From the NCBI GenBank assembly GCA_028641055.1, contig CM054063.1, positions 44,060,220-44,124,219 of the forward strand: DNA of 64,000 bases, in the 5' to 3' direction. Under the pieces are notes generated by a model. It was not told the origin of the DNA and did not search any database. It saw only the letters and a list, made by a program, of their open reading frames with translations. The position numbers and the translations under genes were made by a program. Every line of letters starts with the position of its first letter. Within the stretch, counting starts at the first letter, position 1. This document shows positions 44,041 to 57,950 of the stretch, piece after piece. Origin of the DNA: Alopecurus myosuroides (lineage: Eukaryota; Streptophyta; Magnoliopsida; Poales; Poaceae).

Positions 44041-46053
44041 CTATCTTATTACTACATGCAGGCGAGTGTGTGCGTAAGATCAAGCCTTGGGGGCTTTCCG
44101 CCTTTGTCACGAGTTATGTGTCGCGACCGTATTCCCCAGGCTCGTGATCGTCCAAGAGAGTTAGAGCCCGACAATGCGGTGACGATCAACCTAATATTAC
44201 CATGCTACACGATGAGCGGCCGCGTGATCGTGCACCTCATATATCCAACACTAACTCAAATATGATTCTTAATCGTTGTCCGGTGTGAAAATCCCTTACA
44301 TCCATCCTATCATATGTATCGTGCCCGACTAAACGTGCTCACACTCGCATCATCAGTCAAAATACCAACTCGACTACCCTAGCTCACCAACTACACCCTG
44401 AGTATTCCCATACAGCCAAGACAAATAGCGCAAACACATGAACATGTACCCCTACCATCTCAACGAGCTGCTATGAGACATGTGAAATCTATCTCTAATG
44501 TAGGAAGAGCAAATCTTTAGGTCGTTTCTCTAGTGGTGGTGTATCCAACAAACAACAGGAAGCTCATGCCAGATGTATCGGCCAACATCGCCAACGAACC
44601 CGCACACAAACCAAACGACACATCTCAAGAACGACACAGCGCACCATGGACAAAAGCGACAATCCTACAACGAGACAAATGTGAGGGGTGAAATACAAGG
44701 GTACGGTCCACTCTCAGGAATAACGACGGTTTGGGAGGTGGGGTGGCGAGGCGAAATGACATGACTCGTGGTAGGAAGGTGACCACATGGGTATGGACGC
44801 AAGACAATGGTGGCGACATACGTGAGTATAAGAGAGATTTTGGTGAGATCAGCGGCCAAGGACATGAAGTTTTTTCATGGGCATGTCACTTGTATGGTAG
44901 TCGGGTAACTGACATTGAGCGATTTCCTCCAAGACCGACCGCCAACTAGGTATCCCCTAATATTTTGTATATTACAATTATTTTGTCTTATCAATTTTTA
45001 TATAAATTTCATGCTAGTACAGCTCGTCAAAGCGAGTTAAACGACGACAATACTTACGACAATACTTACTATTAAACGTGGATGCTTTTGTTCTTGTTAC
45101 TGAGGCGCTGAGGCCTGAGGGAGTTCTTATTGTTCCCCTTGTTCGCGGGGTGCTCCACCTTGTGGCACGATGAGGGAGACATAAGAGGGGCACCGGAGTG
45201 GCGTCCCCCACAGTGGTGGGAGCCATGCGGCGGCCGTCAGCGGTAAGTAAAATTAATCATGATCTCGAATGGGAGGTAATTTTGGAGCGATCCCACTCAA
45301 GAAGTTTTAACCAGAAATATCGAGTCGAACCACTTAGCTAAATACTTAACTATTTGAACTTGCAGACTTGTTGGGATTTAAAACCACGACTGATATATCA
45401 GGTGGCTTCGTGGGTGTTGGGCGAAGAGGGTGGCGCAGGAGTAACTGACGGAGGATGTGATTGACGATGGTGAGAGGCGGGTAACGAGTGAGAGGTGCAT
45501 TATTTAGTTGAATTAATTAGCTAAGATGTAAGGTGGGACTAGTCTAGCAGCGTGTAGCTCACGAGGTTATGTAATTTTAGTATTTCCATATAATTCATAT
45601 CTCAAGATTTTAGATTAGAACAATTTATATTTGGAACGTTGGCCTCTATCGGGATGATTAAGGTTAGTAGTACTAGCCAATGTGGGAGAACACGATTATA
45701 CATGTCACCTCTCTCTCGTAAATGCACCGATTCAAGGTCATTAGCCCCCTAGACCAATTAAAGACATGTTGAACCCGATGGTGGGGTTAGCAATGGAGTC
45801 AAGGCAGACTCTCCGGAGGAAGGTAGGATTGGAGGCTGGCGGACATGCGGTGAGTAATATGAGGGAGGAAGATGGGGTGAGGTGATGGGAGGAAACATCA
45901 ACAATGGGCGAGTTCAATAAGAGACGGTAGGGGAGGCTTTATTTAGTAACGGTAAAATTTGTTATACCAATATTAATGCATATTATTTCATGTACACCAT
46001 AATTATTATTACGTATGTAAGATGATATTTCATGCATGTTAAAAAAAATGATA
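44041..46053. other. Intergenic stretch, copy 2
   Basis: Counterpart of 11683-13695, no recognised gene. Differences seen: CACAGTGG for CAAAGTGG near 45210 and TCAGGTGG for TCAGTTGG near 45400. Confidence 0.5.
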
Positions 46054-46249
46054 CACCCTCCGTCCTGGTTTATAGAGCATAATATAAAAAACAAGCAGTC
46101 CCACCTCTTAGACACATTTGCATTAATTTTCTTCTAATTAATGGGCGGTTGCCTCTGTCCACGAATGCATGCAATATTTGAGCCCCAATGATTGTATAAT
46201 TAGGGCCGAGAGAATGACATATGTGACCTATAAACCAGGACGTGGGGTG
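46054..46249. mobile_element. MITE with CTCCGTCCTGGTTTATAG ends (196 bp), copy 2
   Basis: Counterpart of 13696-13891. The CACTA empty site follows at 46252-46254. Confidence 0.8.
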
Positions 46250-46251
46250 TA

Positions 46252-46254
46252 CAT
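46252..46254. other. Empty target site (CAT) of the CACTA element
   Basis: GTACATTATGC reads straight through, where copy 1 has CAT on both sides of the 4523-bp element. No footprint bases are seen, so this is the pre-insertion state rather than an excision. Confidence 0.93.
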
Positions 46255-46486
46255 TATGCTTAGAAACTTAATATTCTATGTTTGGAAACATGGTTAAATC
46301 GATTTTTTTATGAAAAAGGTACATGTAGTGGAAAACCTAACCCCCGGAGAGCTTTGCAACGTCTCCATAATCATCTCGATCGGAACTCATATGCAAAAGG
46401 TAGGAATGTTTCTTGACCGGGAGCCAAAACGGTGTGTTAAGGCGCATTCAAAAGGACAGAGAACCCAAGACTAACGACCCTTCTAA

Positions 46487-49400
46487 TATGAGACGATAAA
46501 AAATCTAAACGTGAAATGATAAGTAATATCTTTTCATAGAAGGGAATAACTATGCGTGATGCGATTGCTCCGTGAAATGACACGATATAGTCGTCCCCCA
46601 GCACGAATAACAACCGTGCGATGACGGAATGACACATGAATTAACGAAAACAGCCATTTCCTAGCATGAATTAACAACGTGCGACGGCGAAATGCGACAT
46701 GAACTGTCTGTATCAAATGAGCGGTAACACACCTTTCGTTGCATAAAATAACAATGCACGACGACAAAATGACACAATATGGCGGTTAATAGGTGCGTCG
46801 GAGCATTAAATAACAACACACGGTAGCGAAATGGAACATGAAATGACAGTAATAATCTTTGTGTAGCATAAAATAATGCATGGCAATGAAATGACCAAAA
46901 TCGTACACATGAAATGGCCTATAATAGCCTTCTTATACATAACTTATGGACCCAAATAATGCAGCATGAGAAAAAAAGTATAGGCACTAGTTGCCATGAG
47001 GGTAGGCTTGGAAGTTGGTGTTCAATCAATGATAAGTTGGAGGGGAAAAGACATATTTTTGGTGTCCCCTGTCCATGGAGATAATTTTTGGTCCGACGTA
47101 TCTCGGAAAATGGTTACTAGACATTACGTTGGGAACACCGTTACCTTCAACATGCATGAAATGAAAATTAAAATGCACACTAATTATTACAATGCATCCT
47201 CTTATGGTGTTCTCTCGTTTTTGAAATAGCATTGCTTGATCTCCACTATGCGTCGACTAGAAAGCTTTGAGCATGTCACCGCGCTCGGACGAGGGCCACC
47301 AAAATCACCCCTAGTAGACTTGTACGTCGCGGACGACAATTTCTAACCCCTCGAACAATTAATGATGGGCTAGCCACCATGTGGTCGAGGCCGTCGGCAG
47401 CAGAGGAGTGGGAACCATCGAGGATGGGACCTCTTTGGTGACACGACGGTTTATCGAGTTGTCTCCGTGTGGGGGAACAAATGCATCATATTATTTGTCC
47501 AAGATACAAATTTTTAATATACATGAAATATCAATTTATGATTACAAGCATATTCGATGACCACTGGTTGGTAAAATAGGGCGGGAAAATCCAACAAGTT
47601 TCTTTGCCAAAAACGAGCGCAAAACTACCTGATCATGTGTGCATGTTGGGATTATTGATGTTTAAAACTTACAAACTACCTATTTAGATCATAAACTATC
47701 ACGGAAATTAGGCAAGAAAACCCATTGTTAATGAAAAATCCAAAAGGCACGTTTGCAAAAAAAAATAGGCGGGAAACTACCAAAACACAAAAACGAGCGG
47801 GAAAGCTGCCAAGTATTGCATGCATGTTGGAGGAACTGATATTTTATGAGTACATACTATCTAATTAGATGACAAACATCCACAAAAATTTGGCGGTGAA
47901 ACCTAGAAATTTTATGTACCAAGAAAGGGATCGAGAATTTTCAAGAAAATAGTGGAAAAAACTGCGAATTATTTCATACATGTGAGGACACTCGATATTG
48001 TATGCTTAAAAACTACCTACTTAGAGAATCACTAATCACAAAAATTGGGTGGGAAACCGAGAAAAAAATATGTGTAGAAAATGGGCAGGAAAACTACCAA
48101 CTCTTTCGTGCATATTGGTATTCTCAATATTTTATGGTTACAAACTACCTACTTAGATGACCATTGGTCTCGAAAATTGAGAGGAAAAACTTAGCGAGTA
48201 ACCGTGTCAAAAACAGGCAAGGAAGCTGCCAATTTTCATGCATATTAAAAGATTGATTATCTTATGATTACAGATTACCTACTTAGATCACCACCGGTCA
48301 TGAAATTTGGACATGAAATCTTCAATTCTTCATTCATGTTGGGAGACTCTATGTTTTGTGATTACAAACTACCTACTTAGACGATTAGTGGTCACGAAAA
48401 TTCGGCAGGAAACCAAATGTGTTCACGTGTCGAAAACGAACTAGGAAAGCTGCAAGTCTTCCTTGCAATTTGAGAGAATAAATATTCTACACTTACACAA
48501 TACATACTTACATGGTGACTTGTCATGGAAACCCTAATTTTATGTGCTAGAAACAGTTGGGAAAACTACCAAGTATTCCGTGCATGTTTGGAGACTTAAT
48601 ATTTTATTATAAACTATCTTTGTTAAGTTGTATCATACTCCTATAATGACTAATCCTATGTAACATGAAAAATGTGTATGTGGAAGCATTGGATACTAAT
48701 TAATACTAGGCTGAAAAAATAGGACGAGTATTAAATTTGCCTACAGAAGGAGACATGATATAATAGGCAGTTAACAACTGTCACATAAATAATGATTTAC
48801 GTTAAAGTACCATTCATATTTGATAAAAAATGTTGTTGATAATCAGATTCAACATGATCAAAGTGAGTGTTGGCCCAGCTTGTTGGTGTCTTGGCATTGT
48901 AGTAAACTTATTCTCAATTCTTACATAATTGGCATTTACTATATACTCGTTTATCATTAAAAAATTCTTCAAAACTTAATGTAAGTCAACTACTTAAACC
49001 CATGTTTCTAGCTTGGAATTCTCTTATGACAAGCCCCTCAGTTACGCCTCTAAAATTGGCTGAGGTGAACCTAATATGCAAATATTACCACTGACGCTTC
49101 AAAATACATCTGAAGTTTTTTTGGAGACCTAGGTATCATGCCTCCAAGAAAGAGAATATGTGATATTGGTCACCTAGCATAACATAAAAAACATGCAACA
49201 ACAATCCGATAAATAAAATAATAGAGCGGTTGTCTCCAACTATATATAAGATAACAATACACGAAATGAGACGACACATGATAGGCCATAGAATGGTAAT
49301 GTCAAATAGCTAAACACACATGAAATGGTAGACACTCTCTTTGCTAGCATAAAATAATAACCCTCAACAACAATATGACACATGAGATGATATGCAATAG

Positions 49401-49890
49401 ATGGCTCCTAACATAAAATATGCCTCACAATTGAACAATACATGAAATGATATTCAATAGCTATCTCCTAGCATAAAACAATAATGCATGACAATGAAAC
49501 CATACATGAAATGATATGTAAAAGTTGTCTCCAAGCATAATATAATACCATTCGATAACTCAACATAACATATTATAGGCAACAGATATCTCTTAGCATA
49601 AAATAATAACGTTTGATAGCGAAATGACACATAAAATGAGATGCAATTATTGTTTAGTAGTATAATATAATAACATCTTACGACAAAACGACACATTAAA
49701 TGACAGGCCATGATTATCTCCTAACATAAAATAAGAACATCTCACAACGAAAACAAAAAAATGAAATGACATGAAATAATTGTCTCCTAGCATATGATAA
49801 TAATAACAACCGGCAATGAAAACAACATATTAAATGATATGCACTAACCATGCATATCCCAGACTGAAGCCATATGAAATGATAGTTATA
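46487..49890. repeat. AT-rich degenerate tandem repeat blocks, copy 2
   Basis: Counterparts of the three copy-1 blocks: about 46487-46922 and 49172-49892 (ATGAAATGACA / AGCATAAAATAA family), and 47522-48622 (AAACTACCTACTTAGAT family). Single-base differences such as G for C near 47894 and C for A near 48932. Confidence 0.75.
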
Positions 49891-50435
49891 TTCTTAGTTA
49901 GGACATGAATAAAGTTATCGAACTAGCCTAAAAACTAGTAGGAAACATCTTATTAATGGCGTGGAAATTCAGACTTTAGTGACGCGAGTTGCTCACGCAA
50001 CTACTACCACGTCGGTTGTATTTTTACTGGTGGCATGGCCCGCCATGCCACTAGTAATTAACTCGATGTCTGGTGGCGTGATGTTGGACATTCCACTGGT
50101 TCCGCGGTAAGCAGTGGCATTTATTTCATCGGCTGGAAAAAAATGGTCGACGTTATTGAATTAACAGCAAATGAATAAAGTGATAATTCATATAAAACAA
50201 TAAAAACAAGTATATATTATTAACATACTAAACATAATCGTTCACGGTTCTTAACAACGACACCAAACTTCAGTTTCAGTTTATGACACTCTTATTGACA
50301 AACTAATTAAATAGAAACCAGTTTTAGATGATGTGCATTTCAATCATCATTCCCGAGTTGTTCAATACGGTGGTCCTCAGATATGATCATAACAACATAT
50401 TTAATCACAAAATTTGTGCCTTCAAGGAAACTCCT

Positions 50436-51083
50436 CTATCTCTGTTTGCCCAATAGAATATGGCCGTCAATGTGGGGGATGTAAGTGATGTAGTTGAAGA
50501 CCCCTCCTCTACCAAGGCGTAGTCCAGCACAGCGTTCGGTTGGCAGACCAAGCTTTTGCACTATCATGTTAGGTATTTTCTCCACTAAAAACAACACAAT
50601 TTTTCTCATATACCAGCACATGACTATCAAAGGGCATGAAAGTGAAGTGTAGGTTTTCGATACATACCATCACATGTTTTTCAAATTTGTGTCCGTCAAA
50701 ACGAGTCTCAAAAGGAAACACGACATGCATATTTCTTTTTGGCAGAATCTCAAGAAGACGGTTTTTCCCATGTCTATTTAGCTCGACTCTTTGGGTAAGG
50801 ATGTACCCCCATTAGCCGCAACATCCTCATCCTCACTCGCAACATCCGTAGTAGAACCGTCAGAATCCTCACTCTCGAGGCTAGATGGATCATACTATGT
50901 CCTCGTGCCATAGAAAAAAGTAATCACCTACAAATGGTATCTTTTGGGCCACGAGTGCTCTCATTCTTCCCAGTGCAAGCGGGTCTTGGTCTCCCCTTTA
51001 GACACATCAATATCATACTCACTCCCATAACCATCAAAGTCACGACGTTGCCTACAAAACTGTTGAAATGCCATACATTGCAT
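50436..51083 (-). pseudogene. Decayed unrecognised gene, copy 2
   Basis: Same broken frames as 22604-23251; one difference (T for C) near 50706 in the HVVFPFEARF segment. Confidence 0.45.
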
Positions 51084-51431
51084 GGTACACACTATACAAC
51101 AAACCAAAAGGAAAGTTAAATACATAAATAATAAGACACAAGTTATAAGTTTATGAAATGTAATATATTGTTAATTACCACATAATCAACATGTCCCTCT
51201 CGTAAATGAATGCTAAATGATGATCCAATGAAGTTTCCATCAACGCAATGCTGGTAGCAAACAGTGCATGCCAGTACTACTAACTTAAAATCGCATGTAT
51301 AAATAATAGCTAATATAAAAATAGCTCGTCATAAAACAACTCAATCTATCAATCTAAATGAATATAAATTATTCAAAATTGACATCGTGGACGGATACCA
51401 TCTATTGGGCGAACACTATCGATGAAACAAC

Positions 51432-51832
51432 TCAATCCAAATCAACCTAAATCATAAATCATCCTATATCATAAATCAATCTAAATTGACCGAAATGATA
51501 CTAGTGTCATAAAAACAAATGTGTAAGTAGATCTAAATAAATCAAAGACCTATATAAATCAATATAAACTGAACGAAAGGATAGTAGTTTCTTGAAAACA
51601 AGCTTGTAAATAGATCTAAATCAATCTATATTGACCGAAATGATACCAGTTTCATGGAAACAATCATGTAAATAGATCTAACAAAATTAATCTAAATTGA
51701 ACAAAATGATACTAGTTTCATGTAAACAAACATGTACATAGATCTAAATCAATCAAAGACCTATATAATTCAATCAAAATTGACTGAAATGACATTAGTT
51801 CCATAACAGAAAACGTGTAAATCAATATAAAT
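51432..51832. repeat. Degenerate AGATCTAAATCAATC repeat, copy 2
   Basis: Counterpart of 23600-24000. The G16 tract follows at 51944-51959. Confidence 0.7.
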
Positions 51833-53367
51833 TGGCGAGAAGAGCCTGAAGCTCACCGGGAGGCAACGGCGGACCTGGCGGGAGGTGTCTGTCACGGCGG
51901 GACGCGACTTTGGTCACGGATTTTGAGTTGCATCGGTCAAGACGGGGGGGGGGGGGGGGATCGGTCTCTAAGGGTGTGGAAGGGTGTGGTGGCAACGGCG
52001 ACACATCAGGGTGGACGGAGAGAGGAGGTGGCAGCGGCGGAAAATCGGGGTGGAGGGTAGAGAGAAGGTGACAGCGGTGGCGTTTAGGGGTGGAGGGTGA
52101 AGAAACAAGAGTGAAAATTAAACCAAATCGCTCTCTTCCCTAGTACTTCCCAGTAACTTAGTTAGTAGTGGCATGGGACGTCCATTCCATACCACAACCA
52201 GCATGCACACCAGGGGCATGGAGACATGCACCATGCCACTAATATGTTTGGTACTGGAACAACCCAGGGGCGGAATAACAGTGGCGTGGACTCATACTAC
52301 CACACCACTAGTAACACCTTAGCAATGTCATGGGCATATATGCAACACCGCTCCAACGTTCCAACGCTTTCTGAGGGCGCAACAAGTAGTGTAGCGTGCA
52401 TACGATATAGTCGATGTCGACGGATTCGAGGAATGGGGTGATATGTGCTGTAGAGTTGAAGATTAGCTAGCTCAATTATTTGGTGGGACCCACCTAGAAG
52501 TGACACACGACTTTTAGCCCACGAACTTATATGATTTGGTACAATCGTAATATTTCATATCTCTAAATTTCAGAGTGGATTTGAAATGTTGGCCTCAAGC
52601 GACATGATTCAGTTGCGAGGCATGATCCCTTGTAGGATACGATGACCGTGTTGGTCTAGCTCTATCACATTATAGAACATGCACATACTCGGTAGCATAG
52701 ACAACACAATTTTTACCCTAGAGCATGAGGGAATTCTAATAATAATGGTGGACAGTCCTTGAATTTACAGAGGTTTGGCCACGGTTTCATTGACCACGAC
52801 GTGAATTTACCAGAAGTGGTCTCGTGGGAGGTCGAGCTGAGGAAGGCTGCCACCTTCTCCTTCGGTGTCTCTCTGCCCCTGTGGCATATGGAGGTCAAGA
52901 ACGCGATGACGCATAGTTCACCCTATGTGTAGAACCCACGCCATTTACAACCGGCTTAATTTTCACCAAATTCAGCTTGATCCGCTTTGTGTTCATGCTT
53001 GATGAGGGATTTTTTTGTAGCTCGAGATTGTGCACTTATAGCTAATGCACGTGAATATAAAAATAAAAATCTACTATCCATGAGCATGTTGGATGAGTGT
53101 GGGGTCAGTTGTTTCATAAAATTGGGTAGGAAAGAAAATAATTATTTGGGACGTCATTTGACCTTTTCTTCAAAAGCCGCGGGCTAGCTGATTATTACAT
53201 TACTCCGGCTTGCATTTGTTGACTCATGTGCATGTTTTTCAACCCTAATTAACTAGAGAAGATTGATGTTTTGTGGCGTTCAGGACCGACCTAATGAATA
53301 AATCAATGGTCATCGTATGATCGAGCACACGCCGCCAACACCAACTCGAGTAGTAGTATGGTAGCTA

Positions 53368-53484
53368 CCCGCTCCGTGTCGAATTAATTATCGTGGATTT
53401 GTCAAAATATGGATGTATCATTTTAGTGTGTTGATACATCCTTGTTTTGATAAATCCAATACGATTAATTCGAGACAGAGGGAG
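53368..53484. mobile_element. Stowaway-type MITE (117 bp), copy 2
   Basis: Counterpart of 25535-25651, with the same ends and TA flanks. Confidence 0.85.
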
Positions 53485-53486
53485 TA

Positions 53487-55435
53487 TTACACATCCTCAA
53501 CTATGGTTTAGCGGGCAACTCCCTCCTTTTGTTTCGTCCCGACCGGGCTATGGCTGCGAGCACGTGGTCGAAATCAAGTGTGGGCATCGATCGGTTCCCG
53601 CAAGCAAGAGCACACCCCCGTAACCATATATAACACCAGCCTACAGAGACGGAGAGGGGGAATGAGAGTTTGGGGCATATAGAGTAATACTCCTTTGTTT
53701 GTTTATTCGGAATGGGAATTAGGGAATTCACGTGTAGAACACTCACATATCTATTACCCAGGGGAGCTGGGCTGGTAATTAAGACGGGGAAAAGGAATTA
53801 GCTGGAGCTAAACTCCCATTCCCGTTCGTTTGCCAAACAGGGTCAAGGTTTAGCTCCACGCTCGGATGGATCAATCCATGCTAGATTGCTAGTTGGCTGA
53901 GTTCGAGTACAGTACAAAAGGTATGTGTTCATTTTCCCTAAAATCTCGCGCCACTAAATCAACTTCTTCCTAGATTGACATGGTAATTAAACGGGGAGTA
54001 GAAAATCCACGTTCTAACTGACGGGGCAATCAACGGCGGGAGCGAAAACCGAAAATATTTTATTGGCCAACCAAACTACTCCTATATTTATAAGGTAATT
54101 AATGGTTTTCCCCATTCCCATAAATCTCGTTGGTTGAGAGAGTATTATTTATAAGGTAATTAATTGTAGTTCATTAATCATGGCGATTAATTAGGCCATG
54201 CAAAGAGTCACACCAGGCCCACGCTCAAATTTGGATTCTATTTTGCATGCCGTGAGATAGGATTAAATCCCCAATTCAAGCCAAGTAAATCGGGCATGCA
54301 TTGGTACAAATTAAGCGTCACATTAATTGCCCCGGTATATACCGGAGAAGGATGCCCACAACACCTAGTTACATGGATGCGAAACTCTAGCCGAGCACAT
54401 GAAATAACATAAATCATAATAGCATTATTTTGGAACAAGCAACATCAACTATATTTCACAATAATATATGCGCATATTATAATTGATAAGACGGAATAAT
54501 TGTAAAAAAAAGCATAATCATACCTAGTTGGACGAAATCCTTCCTTGTCAGTTCTGACAACTACCATACAAGTGACATGCCGTAGACTAAACCTCAACGC
54601 ATGTTGTCATTGCCCTCGCCAACCCCCCTACCTTTTGTCCTTATGGCCATCTTCCAGTCACCAATGATGACATTCCATGGCCGCCACATATTCCTAGCAC
54701 CACAATCACCATTAAGTGGCCATCACAATCATCGAACCATAGTGGATAATCTTTGGGCGTCAGCGTTCCCCTACCCCTATGTACCCTTATGTTTCATCAT
54801 CGCCTCTCGCTCTATCTAGGATAGCCTGTTTCATTGATTGCAAAGTCAGCCATGTCATCATCTGGCACGAGTTTCTTCTTCATTCTCATCACGACCAGAG
54901 AAGACATCCAATATGTTTTCCCTTCCTCTAGTAGAACTAGGCTCTCCGCATATCATAGCAGCTCGTTGAGGCGTTTCGGGTGTCGCGTTTGTGTGATGTG
55001 CTATTTGCCTTGGCGGTGGTCTAGGTGGCCCCAAGGTGTATTTGTTAAGCAAGGAGTGTTTTTTTTATTAGCGGAGGACACGATAGATGAAATCGATGAC
55101 CGTAAACAACGGATTGTTAATTTCTCTGCACTAGGGACGTGGACTAAGAAAGATTGTTTAGTTTGCGCTGGATCGAGAATTTATGTTGTGCGCGTCCACA
55201 CCGCCGCTCATCTCGTGCCATGGTACATATTTGGCCGATCGTCGCCGTCGTTGGGCTCTGGTTCTTTGGCGATTGCATGAGAAAAGTTTACTCGGTAATA
55301 TAAGTGCGACCGGGACTAACCAAGCGTGAGGCTTAATCTTAAGCGCACACTCAGACGCTCGAATGCACGTTGCCGTGTGTTCATGTGACGTGACATGACA
55401 TGCATGGAGTCTACATGCAAGCACGACCACTTGTT
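53487..55435. other. Intergenic stretch, copy 2
   Basis: Counterpart of 25654-27601; no recognised gene. Differences seen include ATCGATGACC for AGCGATGACC near 55093 and one extra base at TACATATTTGG near 55227. Confidence 0.45.
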
Positions 55436-55689
55436 AATTTGACTGATTACCTACGTGATCTGTGGCGCCAAACGAAATTTGAGTTCCTTTTTTGACCCAG
55501 CAGGATAATTTGGGCCCAAACGCCCAAGAATCATCGGCTCCCTCACAGCGCCTATCTCCTCCCTCGCGTACGCACTCTCCCCTCCCACTCACACTGCCCC
55601 GATCCCCTTTGCCGCCGCTCGATCCCGGCCACAGCCCATACACGACCTCCTCAACCTATTCCACGGCGCAAAACCCTCGATTCGCTTTC

Positions 55690-55973
55690 CCAGGGAGAAC
55701 CCTAGCCGCCCAAGATCCCGGCGAGTCGCCGCCGCCTCGTCCTCCTACAGCGTGGCGGATGCCTCCCCGATGGTGCTGTTCTCCGAACGGCGTATGGTCC
55801 GCTGGATCCGGTGACCGGGACCTCATCTCCCACCAGGAGGTGCTCTCCTGGATGGATACTGAGGTCTCCCGATTCCGCGGCTCGGTAGTGGCCGCCGCTC
55901 ACTGGCGCAGCTAGGCTGTGGACGCGGACGGCGACGCGCAAGGGGAGGAGACGGACGGACGGACACGAGAAAA
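55690..55973 (+). pseudogene. Exon 1 of a plus-strand paralogue of the multi-exon gene
   Basis: Nucleotide similarity to the minus-strand exon 1 at 43447-43233 (and 11089-10875): CCCCGATGG----CTTCTCC--CGG, CCGGTGAC, and GCAGCT-GG---TGGACGCGGAC-GCGACGC. Both are followed by a GT donor and CTTTCTCTCT-TTCCCCC. Here the donor is AAAA|GTAAGCAAC at 55974. The frame from ATG 55759 stops at 55914 before the donor, and the frame matching the paralogue has a TAG near 55882, so I call it a pseudogene. A leader with AACCCTAG lies just upstream, near 55699. Confidence 0.5.
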
Positions 55974-57130
55974 GTAAGCAACTTTCTCTCTATTCCCCCA
56001 TCCTCTCCAACCTTCTCGTCAGGAACACGTTGTCATCAGTGTGGGTTTAGATCCCATCTTCTATATCTTACTAATAAGCAGCGCTGATTTCTCACACCAT
56101 CTTGTCCCACACGTATTTTAAGTTTCAGAGGACTGCAGCACGCATTTAGCAGGGTAAACTGATACTGTGGCCGCTACTAGCAGTTCTGAATTTGTTAAGC
56201 TCGATCTACAGTAACCATAGCTAATCATATAACAATTTGCTATTGCATGAGTTACATGTGCGAGGTTACTACCACATATTCTCGTTTCCACATTTCCTAG
56301 GCATGCATTCCAATGTTGTTTCTGGTGTGTCTAGTGATTGTAGGATTGATTTGTGATGCTAAGCGAAGCGTGCTAGTACTCCAAGTATTGCATATAAGAT
56401 GGTTACAGGGAACATATATGTATAAGGCATAAATCTAATACTGCAAATAGCTCATTAAACTTGTCTTGGGTCGTAGTGACTGATCTAATTTCTTCAAAAA
56501 TCTTAACGGTTGTCATCGCAATCTGTATATCTATTCTGGGTCGGTGTCTAGTGTGCCTGGTTTGATTGATTTTCTCATACAGAGAATGCTATACGTACTG
56601 GTTCTGAAGGTGTAATGAAGATAGCTAACCAATGTTTTTGTAATTTATTGCACGCTATAAGATGGTTCCAGGGGTCATATAATAATAAGACGTACATCTA
56701 ATACTGTGAGTAGCTCATTCAAGTTGTCTTTGGGTTGTAGTGAGCGATCTTATTTCTTCATAACTATTACCGGTTGCCATCACAATCTGTATAGTTATTC
56801 TTGGTGGGTGTGTGGCCTTCTTGGTTGGATTGAATCTTTCATTTCAGAATGCTATTTGTATTGGTGCTGCAGGTGTGATGAAACTGTCTAGTGGATTTTT
56901 TTTCATGTTTTAGTTATTTCCTGCAAGCTACTCACGTATTTGAAAATTCATCTTACAGAAGGAGGGCACATCTGATGGAGTGCGTAGCTCATTTAACTTG
57001 TCTTGGGTCGTAGCAAGTGATCTTTTTTCTCCAAAAATCTCACTGGTTGTCATCACAACATGTATAGCTATTCTGAATTGATGTGTAGCCTTGTAGCTAG
57101 GTTTGGGCCTTCAAGCACTAGGTTGAATTG
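55974..57130 (+). repeat. Intron-like sequence with three degenerate units related to the minus-strand gene's intron
   Basis: Three units near 56445-56617, 56703-56880 and 56985-57120 share AGCTCATT-AA-TTGTCTT-GGTCGTAG, CGGTTG-CATC-CAATCTGTAT and CATT---AGAATGCTAT-GTA-TGGT. The reverse complement of 10416-10600 carries CACAATCTGTATTGGTGTTC, GGTCGGTGTGTGTGGCCTTC and GGTTCTGAAGGTGTAATGGG, matching the first two units. No exon equivalents were found. Confidence 0.6.
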
Positions 57131-57870
57131 CCAGTTGCAGAGCTCATGAGGCAGTTTGGGCAGTTGTATGGTCAGTATAGTATGCTGGTACTGTTTTGCG
57201 ATGATCATCTGTTGGTGCTAGTCCAGTTTGGCGACAGGCTGACTCAGGTTGACGTCAATGGCACGCAGGTTGGCTGTTTCCGTCGCGGAGGCCAAAAGTA
57301 CTAGTCTACTTTGGCTCATGCAAACTCTTGTTTCGCATGACTTCTTTCCGACACTAGAAGGTTTTGCTTTATACGGTTGGCCTTTCATACGGATGTTGTT
57401 GATGAGGTGTTTGCTTTTAATCGACGTACATGTCTAGATACTCATCATCTGCAGTATGTATGTATGTATGAGCTGAAACCCTTTTTTTTTTGGAACTAAA
57501 GAGACTAGTGTGCTTGTCGATACCAAAATTACAAGTCATTTTGTAGTTGGTTTGAAATATGAGCCAACTAATCCGTTTAGGAGTTGGTTTGAAATATGAA
57601 ATCTGAGTTGGTGCGTCACACCGAAAAGCTAAAAAACAACCGAGTCTCTTTTGAGGCGAGAAGAAAAGCCCAACAACGTATGCTTTCCCAAGGGCTGGAT
57701 TTCCTTCTCTTTTGAGGCCAGAAGAAAATTCCCTTTCCGGCTCCATCTTGTTGGATTAGGCGAGTCGCTCGAAGCGGAGCGGAACCAGGGAGCAGTGCAT
57801 TGCCGAACGGGCGCGAGCCCCTTCCTAACTACCCTGCTCTAAAGATTTGCAGCCCTGGCTACACATTGAT
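57131..57870. other. Stretch with no recognised gene
   Basis: Contains a short direct repeat (TCTTTTGAGGC-AGAAGAAAA at about 57647 and 57708) and a T9 run. Nothing else supported. Confidence 0.5.
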
Positions 57871-57950
57871 CTAAGCAAAGAAATCAGCATTTTCTACTAA
57901 GACACGCCAACAAGGCGGCCCTGACGAGTAGAGGATGCGCCGCTGAAGCA

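Larger units (their letters stand above)
31108..55931 (+). repeat. Tandem segmental duplication, copy 2
   Basis: Counterpart of 1392-28106. It keeps the LINE interior (32917-35558) deleted from copy 1 and lacks both the CACTA element and the poly(T) insert. For those three differences copy 2 shows the ancestral state. Confidence 0.93.

Noticed and set aside
31108..55931. Treating the two copies as long terminal repeats or arms of one giant element
   Set aside because: The copies are direct, contain independent older insertions, and their outer edges show no terminal motif or target duplication.
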